From: Plenodomus lindquistii
Taxonomy: Eukaryota; Ascomycota; Dothideomycetes; Pleosporales; Leptosphaeriaceae
DNA: 64,000 nucleotides
Direction: 5' to 3'
Assembly (NCBI GenBank): GCA_025504975.1
Contig: JANUWI010000013.1
Span: forward strand, 124,001 to 188,000
Below are positions 52,217 through 64,000 of this stretch, piece after piece. The translations under genes and the position numbers were made by a program. How positions within the stretch are numbered: the first letter of the stretch is position 1; every line of letters begins with the position of its first letter. The notes under the pieces are model-generated. The model was not told where the DNA came from and ran no database searches. It worked only from the letters and a program-made list of their open reading frames with translations.

Positions 52217-54292
52217 TCAATTGTAAATGTAAGACAAATGCATTTTTTTATAAATGTCTAAGCTTCCACGAGAAATGAGCGGCTGGCTGTCTATGCCAAA
52301 GCTCACGGAAGGATCTAGTGTCAACACGGATGTGCAGGTTATCGCCGAGTCAGCTCCCATGGCGGTGGTCTAGGACAATGTAGCCTTGAATCCATCTCAG
52401 GCATCACGATATTCGCTCTCCTAACGTCAATCCAGACACAAGACGGCCTGTGATCTGCCCATTAACCACGCCACTCTGACACGATTGCTAAAGAGCTTCC
52501 TGGTCGTCTCTTGGCCCGTCATTACACATCGTGCAGTGAACGTATACACCAGTAACGGCCTGACGACCGTATACCTGCTTCCCCCACTCAGTCTTGAGCA
52601 AAGCGTACGCTCGGGTAGATGAGATCAAGGAGGCAAAGCCTTCGAAACGACACGCACTGACATTACTGGTGGCTGGAAGATGATATATTCACCCAGAGAT
52701 AGCAATCAAAGCGGTGTAGGAGTGATCCCCTGTCATCACTGGACGGTCGTCGCCCGGAGAAGTGATGGAAGCTGGTGCATCCATTGTCTGGCCACGTAAG
52801 AAAAAAGTAGCTTCCAACCTATAGATTCTTGATTTCTGCTGCGATGTTCTGACTTTTGATGACGATCATCGAGCTTCAATTAAAGCCGAAAGTTCTAGCA
52901 TATATCAGGCCACGTCTAGAAAAGATGCTTCGACCAGGGAGTAAGGCGAGGTCGCCACCCAACGCATAGTGGCGTCGAAGACGACCTCTGGCGCTCGTCT
53001 AGTTAGTGAATCGCTCTCAACTGCCTTAGATGGCCATGTCAAGGCATCGTATTGAGAGAAAAGGACTCCAAATTAGGATCCGGCGGTCCTTGGGCCTAAG
53101 AGCCCTACACAATGTAAGGCAAATGACGTGAGTTGGCTACTGTATAGTAGAAGGTAGGGCCCATAACTAAGTTCATTCAATACGTTCTATCAGCCGCTGT
53201 TTGTCTACGCTTGATGGCTGGTTTAGACTTAGCTTCAGGACTGTTGGGCCACCATCCGGCAGCCATAACGAAGCCAGTGGCTGAAGCGTTACATGGGCAC
53301 GGATGTTTACAGAGGAATTGCGAGATGATAGGACGCGTACTGTGTAGGAGTACGGGTTGCTGGAGAAGACCATTGTGCGTCAATTGGAAACGTGGAACTG
53401 GGAAGCTTTCGTCAAGAGCACTTCGGGCCTTGCCAGGAGTGGTTAGTCAAGTGCGACTACGCGTTCATGCCCCACACTCCAGAACATCGCCATACTGTGT
53501 ACGCGTTCATCTAGAAGCAGATGTGATACCATTGTACAAAACGACGCAGAACGCTTCTGCGCAGGAAGCTGACGATCGAATCTATTTCAAAATTTCTCTT
53601 GTGAGTGTTGCAGTATCAGTCGCCTCTCATGCACTGTTGCCGTTCCGCTGCATGGCCCGACTCATTCCTTGAACGTGGCATGCTGTAGGATGAGTGCCTA
53701 CCTTACAACGTCGATCAGCCCGGATGGAAATCACTTCTTGTTCGGCATACGGCCTTATCTGTCGTACGCCATAGGGCCGTTCCGGATGTCCCACTGATCA
53801 GCACCGCTATATGAAAACCACCGGCTAGTTCATGTACCCCGCAGCCACCCGCTAAAACGTCGGAGCATCGTCGCATCAAGCGTCCAGAAAGAGCGAAAGA
53901 AGGTTTCAGAGGGGCACAATGAGCCTTGCGCGTTCACTCTGTGTGGACGCTAGGCCCTGCTCGGCAGGTCGTAGTGATAGAAGCCACTATTACTCGTTAC
54001 CGGGAGACTGGATGTCCAGTCCGTTTTACACAATAGTCACCATGTATTTCGCATGGATGGCAGTAAAAACCGGCAAGGCATTACGGGGCTGCAATATTAC
54101 ATCATGGCAACATGCATATTGCTCAGCCGGCTCTGTCTCGGTGGCCTCCATTCATATAGGAATGTAATAGGCGTGGACGTTCGAATGGTCATGCGGGGAA
54201 GTCATCGCGAAGTGCGCTATGTTGAATTGTTCCCTTCGATGGAAACCTACTACTCTCCGTCTCTCATCGTTCCGTGTTCACGAAAGCACAGG
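52217..54292. other. Gene-free 2.1 kb
   Basis: No convincing gene, transposase, reverse transcriptase or terminal repeat. The longest frame (53211-53672, +) lacks protein-like composition. The last part is the promoter of the GH92 gene. Confidence 0.45.
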
Positions 54293-56888
54293 ATGACGCG
54301 TTCATTGAGCTTACATGCTCTCATATGGGCGTTGTGGATATCTACAGCATGTGCGCAACAAAAGGGAGGCTATGATTATGTGGATCCACTTATTGGTACA
54401 ATCAACGGAGGTCAGGATCCTACGTTAACATCAATTTGTACCCGTGCTGACTTCCAGGCCATGTCTTTCCGGGCGCGACCCTCCCGTTTGGTAAACCTCC
54501 AGACACGACGATGCACCGCCTGACTTCCGCTAAACATTCTCTTAGGGATGGCAAAAGCCGGCCCGGATGTTATTGGCGAGAACCAAGGTGGCTTCTCCTC
54601 TGACGATACACCCATCTACGGGTTCTCCCACATGCACGACTCCGGGACAGGCGGATCTCCATCGCTAGGCAACTTCCCAATCTTTGCTCAGGCAGGCTGT
54701 CCAAATGACGACATCAATGCATGCTCTTACCCGATATACCAGCGGGCGGCAGCCCGGGTGAATGAGAGTATTCACGCCAAGCCCGGGTACTTTGACATCA
54801 CGTTGGCGACTGGAATTAGGACGGAGATGACAGTAACGAACCACACCGCTTTGTATCGCTTCACATTTCCTGAAGTCCCAACGACTCCAAATACAACGCG
54901 GAACCCGCACATCTTAGTCGAACTGACGGATCTCCCGCAAACAAGAAGTGAAGGTAATGTTAGCGTCTCCGCTGAGACGGGACGAATGACCGGCACCGGC
55001 GTCTTTTCGCCCTCGTTTGGTATTGGAACGTACCAGTCGTACTTCTGCCTCGACTTTGATGGCGCAAAGGCGAAAACTGCAGGTGTATGGGCCAACACCA
55101 GGGCGTCGTATGCCACAATTCTTGAGATCAAGCCAGGCGATAATCGACAAACGCCTAATGCGCGTCCCGCAGGTGGCTGGGTACAGTTCGAGAAATCGAC
55201 GGACAACAATCAGATCCTTGCAAGAGTAGGTATGAGTTTCGTCAGTATAGAGCAAGCTTGTGCAAATGCTGAGCGCGAAGTACCGGATTGGGCGTTCGAC
55301 TCGCACGTTGCTGCTGCAGAGGCAGCATGGCGCGCTAAACTGGATGTGATTACCATCAAAGATGGAGGGGTCAGCGAAGTCTTTCTCAGGGCGTTTTGGA
55401 GTGGTGTGTATCGTTCGATGATCAGCCCACAGGATTATACCGGCGAGAACCCATTCTGGGACTCTGGGGAACCTTACTACGACTCTTTTTATTGCATATG
55501 GGACTCGTTCAGGAGCATCCATCCTCTTATTACGCTGTTGGATCCGCATAGCCAAACGCTGATGGTGAGGAGTTTGTTGGACATCTACAAGCACCAAGGA
55601 TGGCTGCCAGACTGTCGAATGAGCTTCTGCAAAGGTTTTCGCTCCCGAGAAGTTTCTGATGGCTCCGCACTGACAACTGTGTGCAGGAAACACACAAGGA
55701 GGTTCAAATGCAGACATCGTGATCGTAGATGCATATCTAAAGAATATTACCGCAGGTATCGACTGGAATCTAGCGTACGAGGCCCTCGTAAAAGACGCCG
55801 AAGTCGAGCCACCAAATTGGGACGTTGAAGGTCGCGGAGGACTCGCCTCATGGAAGTCTCTTGGCTACATACCGACTGAAAATCTCGACATTGAAGGCGT
55901 TGGTACAGAAACACGTTCTATCTCGCGTACAGTAGAATACGCATACAACGACTTTGTCATCTCCACGTTGGCGCGCGACTTGGGCCATCTCGATGATGCG
56001 CAAAAGTACCTAATCCGATCTGGATATTGGAAGAACATGTTCAAGGCCGACCAACGAAGCTACCTAAATGGTACCGATACCGGTTTCGAAGGCTTCCTTC
56101 AACCTCGCTATTTGAACGGGTCATGGGGCTACCAAGATCCAATCTACTGCTCTCCCTTGATGAACTTTACAGGCTGCTATCTGAATCCAGCAGGTGGAGA
56201 AACCTACGAGGGACCGGTATGGCTGTACACATTTTTCGTTCCCGGAGACATGGCGACTCTCATTACCACACTCGGCGGTAAGGACCGCTTCATCGAGCGC
56301 TTGAATTGGCTGCACGAATCAGGCATTCTTTACGTCGGCGATGAGCAAGCTTTCCTCAAGCTCTTTTTATACCACTACGTTGGACGTCCAGCATTATCAG
56401 CGGAGCGCGCACACCAGTATATTCCTTCCCTCTTCAATGACACTGTAGGAGGTATCCCAGGTAACGACGACAGCGGCGCAATGGGGTCCTTTGAAGCGCT
56501 CGTCATGATGGGCTTCTTCCCCAATGCAGGGCAGGATGTCTACTTCATTATCCCGCCGTTTTTCGAGAGCATCTCAATCAAAAGTGGCCAAACGGGTAAC
56601 ACCGCGACAATTCGCAATGTCAACTTCGATCTTTTGCATAGAAATATCTACATCCAGTCTGCGACTCTGAATGGGACGCCGTACACTAGGAATTGGCTGC
56701 AACACAGTTTCTTCATGGATGGTGGAGTTTTGGAGTTGACATTGGGTCCGACGGAGAGTACATGGGGTACGGGGTCGGAAGATGTACCTCATAGTCTTGG
56801 GCCGACGGGAAATGTGAATGGAACAAGTATGGCGGAGAAGAGATCAGTGATGGGACAAGGGGTCTGGAGCTTCGGTGGGGGTGTGTGA
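54293..56888 (+). CDS. Secreted GH92 alpha-mannosidase
   Basis: Predicted secreted Ca2+-dependent exo-alpha-mannosidase acting on N- or O-glycan mannose. Four exons (54293-54410, 54458-54490, 54546-55634, 55687-56888) sum to 814 codons, giving 813 residues. Exon 2 is only 33 bp. A signal peptide (MTRSLSLHALIWALWISTACA) precedes YDYVDPLIGT. Splicing restores the GH92 signature GGHVFPGATLPFGM at residues 39-52. Other family blocks are YGFSHMHDSGTGG, PYYDSFYCIWDSFRS, then SNADIVIVDAY, and GIPGNDDSGAMGSFEALVMMGFFP around residues 669-692. Many Asn-x-Thr/Ser sites fit secretion. The unspliced 5' region would disrupt the signature, so the exon structure is well supported. Confidence 0.93.
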
Positions 56889-59308
56889 ACACTGTCGCAG
56901 AAGTGAATAACGGTATCACACTTGATCGGGATGTATCTCCTGACTATTACTTCTCGATACCTGATCGTTATTTGTGATGACGGCTTCATTTTGCGTTTGC
57001 GCAAGTGTTGTTAATATGTTTCGTGTGGTCGCGCAAGTCGATCATAGGTGCAGTGCCGGCAAGGTCGTCGTCTCAGCTCTCAACGCTGATCAGGTACAAG
57101 CTTGCGAGATCCTTCTAGTAGAGCGAATCAAGCTCCTCACGCGTTGGGCCGCAACTAATCATCACGGATTGTTGGGGCCACGATAGCCAATACATATTGC
57201 ACTAGGTCTCCGTGCATACGAACGCGACGTCGAGTCGTGTTTGTATGCAGGACGGACCGATACTACAGTGAAGAGACCACGGCGCGTCAAGCGGTGAACT
57301 TTTTTTGCAACTTTTGAATTTTCAAAACTTCTCGAGCAGATCTCGCGACATGATTTTCAGTATCGTGATCGGTGAGGAATGCCTTTAAGCTAGTCAATGT
57401 CCCTGATCGACGTTGGTTTAGAGTTGCGAAGGCTCCACAGCGCGATTTTCGGTGGTGTCGCATGTAGAAATGTATGGATTCATGGCTCAGCCTCGGATAA
57501 TTGACGACTGATCGCGATGACTGTGTCAGCAAGGCGAGCGCATAAGGCGTCTATGAGAGTGGATCTGGCTTGAGACATTCTGCACATGTTGTGGTGGCTG
57601 TGGACGCGTTCTCGTGCAGAAGGCGTTCCCATCAGGTGAGGGAAAGGGACACTTGGAACACACCCTCCACCAGCACACACGAAAAGTGCAGCACCCCAGA
57701 TACCTGAAATTTTCCAGCCAGACGCAAGCCAGAACTCACGATGCTACCAAGACTTCGTTCCAAACAAATGGGAAGGTGCTGTTGCCGTGGCCACCGTACC
57801 TGGATAGCGCGTGAGGGGGACGACAGCCGGAGAGCCGGAAGCCGAATTTTACGATACCTTACGGCCCCGCACTGCTGAGGGTACAACAGTAAGGCCCGCT
57901 TAGTGGGACGCCCCGCTTGGATCGCCGCAGCCCCATGACATGAGGCGCTGGTGGAGCAGCCGGTTTGAACGTCGAGTCTTTGACATCGTGACGTTTCTTT
58001 CGGTTCTGTACGTAATTCGGGCTTCTGGACCACCTTGGTCGAGACAAACTGTCATCGTGTCAACAACCTTCGGCGACGTGATTTGGATATGGCAGAAGTC
58101 GAGGAACCGATCCGTATTGAATGCAATTGTCAGTGGGGATGGGGTGGGTCCGTGACGTTGGGAGAAACACCGCATGCAGCAAAACGTACGCACGGATACA
58201 GGATTCGATTTTGTTTCTCTTTTTGTTCTGTGGTGTGGGCATTCTTGGCTCGGCTTCGTGCGGTTCAGCCGGCGGAAGCGTTGCGCCTAGTTGCAGATCG
58301 AGAAGTCTAGAAGAGGACTCCCCGTTTCCTTGCATGAGCAGAATGCCATGAGAATCGTCGTAGAAAACGATACCGTCTTGTGAGACTGGTGCCAACAACA
58401 GGGTCGCAGCATGAGATGATCCCCTGACAACTCACTCACAAACTTGAGCTACGTTCAGAACTTGAAGACGCCTTTTACGCTGAAAGGATGAGAAAACAAC
58501 TTTCAAAAGCGTGGCGCGCCGGCATTGTTCGCGATGGTGCACGGATACCCACTACAACAAGGATAACACCGACACTATCGTCATGTTCAGCGCAAATAGC
58601 GAAATCTACTTGTGTCATTCGTCTTCAGTGACAGGCCCTTGTAACGTGGCGATTAGCTGAGCCGGCTGATGCAACAACGCTCGGCGATCGTGTCATGAGA
58701 TGCCACCTGTGTCCAACTTTGTCAAACTACCATCGTCACACATCAGGCCGTGTACCATCGATCTGGCAACTGCGGCACATGCGGGTATCAGGAATGTATA
58801 AGCATAGAGCTCAATACAGCCTGGTCGTGAGTCTTCATCACACCGCCAAATTGGGCAAGCACGAATGAAATGCCTCTTTTGAAGTCTGGGGTAAGCCGCG
58901 AGACGGCCAGGGGCAAGGTGTAAAAATGGCGCAAGCCCACGCCGGCTCGATCGCGTACTATACTACTGAAAAGATACCGCCAATTACGGCGCACCTACGG
59001 GTCTGATCGAGATGCATGCATCGGTACGCCCTGTGTCAGACTTATCGTGACGGCGCCATTCGTGCTGTTTCTGATTGTCGGTGAGGCCTTTGATCGAACA
59101 GACTTGCGGGACCCCTTCCTCGTCAGCGTATAAAGAGACCGCTCGCTGCCCACTCTTGACGAAGCAAAACATCATCAACCAAGCATTCGCCATTTTGAGT
59201 TCAATCTAAGCTCATAGCACTACGGGATCGACGCCAGAGAACTATCCTCATACAAACTACGAACCACTACTCTACCAAGCAGCCATTACCACATACTCTT
59301 CAGACATC
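56889..59308. other. Gene-free 2.4 kb
   Basis: Short overlapping frames on both strands only (the longest are 57632-58033 and 58060-58398 on the minus strand). None has a domain, signal peptide or splice-supported continuation. No RNA gene recognised. Confidence 0.45.
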
Positions 59309-59660
59309 ATGCCTGCTCTTCCGTTTCATTCATCCGCTGCTTCTTCGCCTTCTGCTTCACCAACTTTGTCGCCTTCATCGCCAACGCCGTCCATAGTTCT
59401 CCATCCCGCATCGGGTATATTTGATCAACCATAACAAAGCTTGCCGTCTAATCTTGTAAACAGGTGCTTCATCAAAACGGGAGCTACTCAAGCCAAAAGA
59501 GGATGCGGCCGCAGCGTATCGTCTTCGCTACGCGCAGTACCTCGCGGCTACCTTTGGGTTCTCGTTACAAGCCGCATTGGCTGAGGCTGATACCCAGTTG
59601 GCGCCTCGCCGATCGTCTTCATCAAGTCAATCGGAGGCTGAGTCGTTACGAGAGATCTAG
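59309..59660 (+). CDS. Small unknown protein, two exons
   Basis: Exons 59309-59414 and 59464-59660 sum to 101 codons, giving 100 residues. The 49 bp intron has donor GTATAT and acceptor AACAG, with TCTAAT as a possible branch site. The N-terminal 35 residues are Ser/Pro/Thr-rich; the second exon encodes a helical segment (AAAAYRLRYAQYLAATFG and FSLQAALAEADTQLA) followed by a Ser-rich tail. Splicing links two short frames into one protein-like product, which supports the model. No signal peptide. I do not recognise the family; a small nuclear or cytosolic protein is likely. Confidence 0.55.
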
Positions 59661-61079
59661 GGCGGGTGTGGCTGGAGGTGTTTACGACCTTATGAAACTG
59701 CATGGACACGGTTAATAATTGGTGTTTGGGATATGATTTTGGTGCGCACTTAGTTGTCGCAATTAAAAACTCACTACTGCTCGTGCCTTTCGTGAGAGGA
59801 TCTTCGACCTCTACACATGTCTCGCCCAATGATGACTCTCTGTTGCCGAATCTTCCGAATACCCACACAACCTCGCCTAGAGATTTTCACGCTTTTGACG
59901 GAAATTTATTTCCGAATGCTAGGGAAGTTTCTAGAGAGGTGTATAAGCTAATGCTGGAAGTTGGAAGAGCCCCTCCCCCCACCTGCCGCATGAAAGCAGC
60001 GCGGGGGCCAGGTCTCCACGTTCTGGCGGCTCTTTCATATCGATAGCCTGACTCAATTCCAACGACATCTCAAGACTGACCACTGCTCAACACGCTTTGC
60101 GCATCTGCATCTTCGGCATTGATCTTGGAAGTGCTTGGAGTTAGGGCTGCTTGCATCAATTTCTCGCAACACACCACAGGATTCGTCGTGCAGCTCACAT
60201 GTCGGTGGCATTTCTGCGCCCGTGCAGCTGCGTGCCCGAGATTATTCACGACCTCGAGAACACATGCCTGCTATGACTGCTGCATGTGTCCGCTCCAAGG
60301 CGAACACGTATGTAACCCTGGACAGGATGAGCATTCGTTGGCGCTACTGCAGTTGCTATTGCCGACGATGCGTTGAAGCAGTGATCATCACCCCTTTCGA
60401 TGCGCTATTCTTGCTTACGCAGACAAAGTGTAGTCTACCGTTGGGATGAATCATGATGCTGCGTATCAGCACCGTTTAGCCTAGGATGCATGACTAGTCT
60501 TTCCATCACATGGGACCGATGCACCAAGCTGCTTTTGCCAGATATGTAGCAAGTAACCCACTTCGCAACCCACGCCGTATGGACAAACGCTGCTATGGCT
60601 GATGCCAACAACCAAGACATCTCGGCATCGCGGCTGTGTTCAACCACATCGTCGCACAGTCCGGCAAGCGGCAACGGAAATTCTTGGTACCGTCAGCCAA
60701 GAGCCTTATCGTGTTGTCCATGAGCGGTTGAACAAGCCACACCATCGCTGAGTCTCACCACATCGTGGCTTCATTTCACCACGTCTCAGTAACAATGTCC
60801 TTGTCACAATTCATGTCTAGAACAACACGAACATCATTATCTACAGACACTAGGAATATGCCGTGGCCATTATACTCTGAGAAACAATGAGGCGAGTATG
60901 ATGAGCGACTCCAAGCCACTCATGCTTGGAAGGACCCACGTCGCTCGTTAGCGTGCGTGACCCCGCCTAACCCCCCCCCCCCCCCCGGTGCCACAAGTGG
61001 CCTATAACTTCTCCCCCCGCGTGCGCCTTTGGGCTTACTCTACAACTAAAACACTCCAAGTGTTATTACATATTATTGA
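59661..61079. promoter_or_regulatory. Intergenic with ENA-type ATPase promoter
   Basis: 1.4 kb with no supported gene. The right end is the ATPase promoter and contains a 16-C homopolymer (separate entry). The 5' leader is AT-rich just before the ATG (TTATTACATATTATTGA). Confidence 0.45.
60971..60986. repeat. Poly-C tract in the ATPase promoter
   Basis: Sixteen consecutive C about 95 bp before the ATG at 61080. Such runs are slippage-prone and could vary in length; they are also a common place for sequencing error. Confidence 0.85.
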
Positions 61080-64000
61080 ATGGGTGAAACCGTCCTGCCT
61101 GCCGTTGAGGAATCTTCTCCTCAAGCTGAAGAGCCTCCTATATGTGGTTTAAATGAGCCACATAGTACATCAAAGAAGAGGCCTCTCCAGCCCACCCTAG
61201 GCGATGGCGATACGCCACCGACCCTCCACGCTCCGCATACGCTCTCCTTCGAAGAAGTTGCAGAGGAACTGCGAGTGGACATCAAGTAGGAATATCAGTG
61301 CGATTATTTCTGTGTGGTGCTGATTTACTTGCTTTAGCCATGGACTCAGCTATGCTGAAGCAGAATCTCGCCTTCGGCTCTATGGCCCTAACAAGGTTAA
61401 GGGAGCTGAAGGGCTTTCCATGTGGAAAATTCTGTTAAGACAAGTGTCCAACAGTCTCACCTTCGTTCTCATTATTGTCATGGCCATAAGCTTTGGCATA
61501 GACGACTACATCGAAGGCGGTGTCATCACTGCAGTCATTTGCCTCAACATCGTGGTTGGCTTTTGGCAAGACTACCGAGCTGAGAAGACTATTCAGTCTC
61601 TCATGAAACTCACAGCCCCCGAGGCTACTGTCACCCGCGATGGCACAATGGACATCAAGGTCAAGGCGATTGACCTTGTACCTGGAGACATTGTTCAGCT
61701 CTCTGTTGGCAGCATCGTTCCGGCTGATATTCGTTTGATTGATGGCGTCAACGCCTTCACCAACGAGGCCTTCCTTACCGGCGAATCTGCTCCTGTCGAG
61801 AAGACGCCGTTGAAGACTTTCGACGACCCTGATCTTGCCACTGGTGACCAGACCAACCTCGCTTTCTCTGGCAGCGAGATGACCTCTGGGCGATGCCGTG
61901 GTATCGTAGTCGCCACTGCTATGAATACTGAAGTTGGCAAGATTGCAGCCATGCTTCGTCAAAAGAAAGACGACAAGGAGAAATCTGAAAACTTGTTTGT
62001 GCGCGCATACCAGAGGTTCATCAGTGGTGGCAAGACTATTCTTGGTCTTGTTGGAACACCGCTGCAAATCACTCTGAGCAAGTTTGCACTTCTTCTCTTT
62101 GCTCTCGCCATCCTTCTTGCCATCATTGTCTTCTCCGCAAGCAAATGGGAGGTTGGTGGCGAAGTCCTCATCTACGGTATCTGTGTCGCGGTGGCGGTCA
62201 TTCCTGAGTCGCTCATCGCGGTGCTGACCATCACCATCGCGGTGGGTGGAAAAGCCATGGCCAAGGCCAATGTCATTACCAGGGTCCAGTCAGCCATCGA
62301 GGCAGTGGGCGGTGTTACCAACATCTGCTCCGACAAGACTGGCACCCTGACTCAAGGCCGCATGGTAACGAAGAAGGCTCTCGTCCCGGGCGCCGGCACC
62401 TTCACCATCGATGCCATCACCGATCCTTACAATCCCCTGAGTGGCATGGTGTCCTTGAACGGCGAGCGACTGGACTTGAATCAGCACAGACCAAATGGGG
62501 CTGCTTCTCGTTTCCTTCGCACCATCGCCCTCTGCAACAACTCCAAGGTTCTTCCCGCCCTCGACATCGCTAGCGATTATACCAATGAAAAGTCTGGTAA
62601 TGATCGCAAAGATGATGATCGCGATACTGATGCTTCCACCATCGACTCTCTGTCTCGCCCACCTACTGTAATCACAGAAGGCCTCCTCACCGGACCATGG
62701 AAGGCACATGGCGAACCTACCGAGATCGCGCTGCACGTTCTCGCCTCTCGTTTCAACATGGGCAAAGAAGAACTGCTCAACACGCTACCCATCCATCTCG
62801 CCACCGAGTTCTCGTTCGACTCCACAGTCAAGAAGATGACCGTGGTATATAAGGACAACCAAACCGGTAACATGGACGTCTACACCAAGGGAGCCACCGA
62901 ATTTATGCTTCCCGTCCTGAATGTCACCGAGTCTGAGCGAAACACCATCCTAGAGCAAGCAGAGAGCATGGCCAACGAAGGTCTCCGCGTCCTCTGCATT
63001 GCCCACAAACCCCTCACAGCCGGCACCGACATCAGCAAACGAGAAGACGTCGAGGTGAACCTCAACTACATCGGTCTGGTCGCCATCTACGACCCCCCTC
63101 GTCTCGAAACCAGAGATGCAGTGCGCGAATGTAAAATCGCTGGTATCACAGTCCACATGCTCACTGGTGACCACCCTGGCACAGCGCGAGCTATTGCCCG
63201 GGACGTGGACATTATTGACGACCGCACTCCAGCGTCCGCTGTCATGATCGCTCGGGACTTCGACGCCATGAGCGAAGCCCAGGTCGATGCCTTGGAGGTT
63301 CTTCCTCTAGTCATTGCGAGATGCAGTCCCTCAACCAAAGTGCAAATGGTGAAAGCGCTGCACCGGCGCGGCCGCTTCTGCGTCATGACCGGTGACGGTG
63401 TCAACGACTCGCCTGCACTGAAGCAAGCTGATGTCGGCATGGCAATGGGTACTGGATCTGATGTCGCCAAGGATGCTGCCGAGATGGTACTTACGGACGA
63501 TAACTTTGCTTCAATTGTGAAAGCCGTTGAGGAAGGTCGACGCTTGTTTGATAATATCCAGAAGGTACCATACTTGTTTTCCCTTCCTCCCCCCTGTCCC
63601 TCCCTCCCTCACCCTCCCCACTGCACAATATACTAATGATGGATCTAACAGTTCCTAATGCACCTCCTAATCTCCAACATTGCGCAAGTCCTCCTCCTCC
63701 TCATCGGCCTCGCCTTCAAAGACCGCGACACACACTCCGTGTTCCCGCTCTCCCCCATAGAAATCCTCTGGGTAAACCTCATCACCTCGTCTTTTCTCGC
63801 CATTGGCCTCGGCCTCGAAGAATCCCAACAAGACAGCATGTTCCGCCCGCCACACGACGTGAAAAAGGGCGTCTTCACCGCCGAACTGATAACCGACAAG
63901 TTCATCTACGGCTTCTTCATGGGCGCGTTGTGTCTGTTTTCGTTCGCGATTGTCGCGTATGTGGGGCCTGGGGGTGGAGATTTGGGGTCCGGGTGTAATG
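61080..64000 (+). CDS. P-type Na+/K+-exporting ATPase, ENA type (3' truncated by window)
   Basis: Plasma-membrane or endomembrane cation pump of the fungal P-type IID (ENA) group, which exports Na+ or K+ using ATP. Exons: 61080-61285, 61338-63564, and 63652 to beyond the window end. TGES lies at 216-219, the phosphorylated Asp401 in CSDKTGTLTQG, the TM4 motif AVIPESLIAVLT, and the hinge MTGDGVNDSPALKQAD. The sequence FTNEAFLTGESAPVEK and the SEMTSGRCRGIVVATAMNTEVGKI block favour ENA over SERCA-type pumps. The N-terminal 45 residues are variable and polar. Intron 2 (87 bp) is pyrimidine-rich. The frame is open at base 64000, within the C-terminal helices (GFFMGALCLFSFAIVAYVG). Such pumps are usually salt- or pH-induced. 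Confidence 0.93.

Noticed and set aside
53211..53672. 153-codon plus-strand ORF in gene-poor DNA
   Set aside because: Composition (many Cys, Arg, His without pattern), no signal peptide or domain, no splice-supported neighbours; consistent with a chance ORF.
1..64000. tRNA, rRNA or CRISPR features
   Set aside because: I looked for GGTTCGANTCC-type B boxes, rRNA blocks and regular short repeats with spacers by eye and saw none; a tRNA scan would be the decisive test.
1..64000. Secondary-metabolite gene cluster
   Set aside because: No polyketide synthase, NRPS, terpene cyclase or P450 genes are present; a single MFS gene is not evidence of a cluster.

Overview
The window is nuclear DNA from a filamentous ascomycete. 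The genes carry many short GT-AG introns (mostly 45-120 bp), several with CTRAY-type branch points, and there are no bacterial operons. The gene families fit too: GARP Vps54, Tim22, glucosidase II alpha, a GCK-type kinase, DUF1996 and DUF4048 proteins, a fungal CorA-like protein, an ENA-type ATPase and secreted phytase-like and GH92 enzymes. The overall flavour suggests Dothideomycetes, probably Pleosporales, but I cannot name the species. Gene models below were built by hand; for each multi-exon model marked as summed, the exon lengths add up to a whole number of codons.

Layout. 1-6.1 kb: 3' end of a possible GPI-anchored protein, a divergent MFS transporter/amidase pair, and a frameshifted F-box-like gene. 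7-16.2 kb: a 1501-residue protein with a POT1/Cdc13-like OB fold at its C terminus, nucleoside diphosphate kinase with a GC-AG intron, and ER glucosidase II alpha. 16.7-22.8 kb: small unknown genes, a secreted histidine acid phosphatase (phytase-like) with an upstream CACGTG, and a serine-rich ORF. 23-29.3 kb: Vps54, a RING protein and a small secreted six-cysteine protein. 30.3-35.6 kb: a non-RD protein kinase, a tiny four-exon gene and a CorA-like membrane protein. 36.4-46.2 kb: Tim22 with an unusual low-complexity linker, a DUF4048 protein, a GCK-III-like kinase, a secreted DUF1996 protein and a decayed F-box-like gene. 46.2-54.3 kb is gene-poor. It holds a 78-residue secreted protein with eight cysteines between two diverged repeat copies, and a D-amino-acid oxidase ending in a peroxisomal-type tripeptide. 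54.3-64 kb: a secreted GH92 mannosidase, a 100-residue unknown, and an ENA-type P-type ATPase cut by the window end.

Most genes are unrelated housekeeping or secretory functions, and I see no biosynthetic cluster. The amidase and transporter share one promoter region and may act together in nutrient acquisition; glucosidase II, Vps54 and the secreted enzymes all concern the secretory pathway. I did not find a convincing new multi-gene system. The best leads for novelty are the two small secreted cysteine-containing proteins and the large OB-fold protein.
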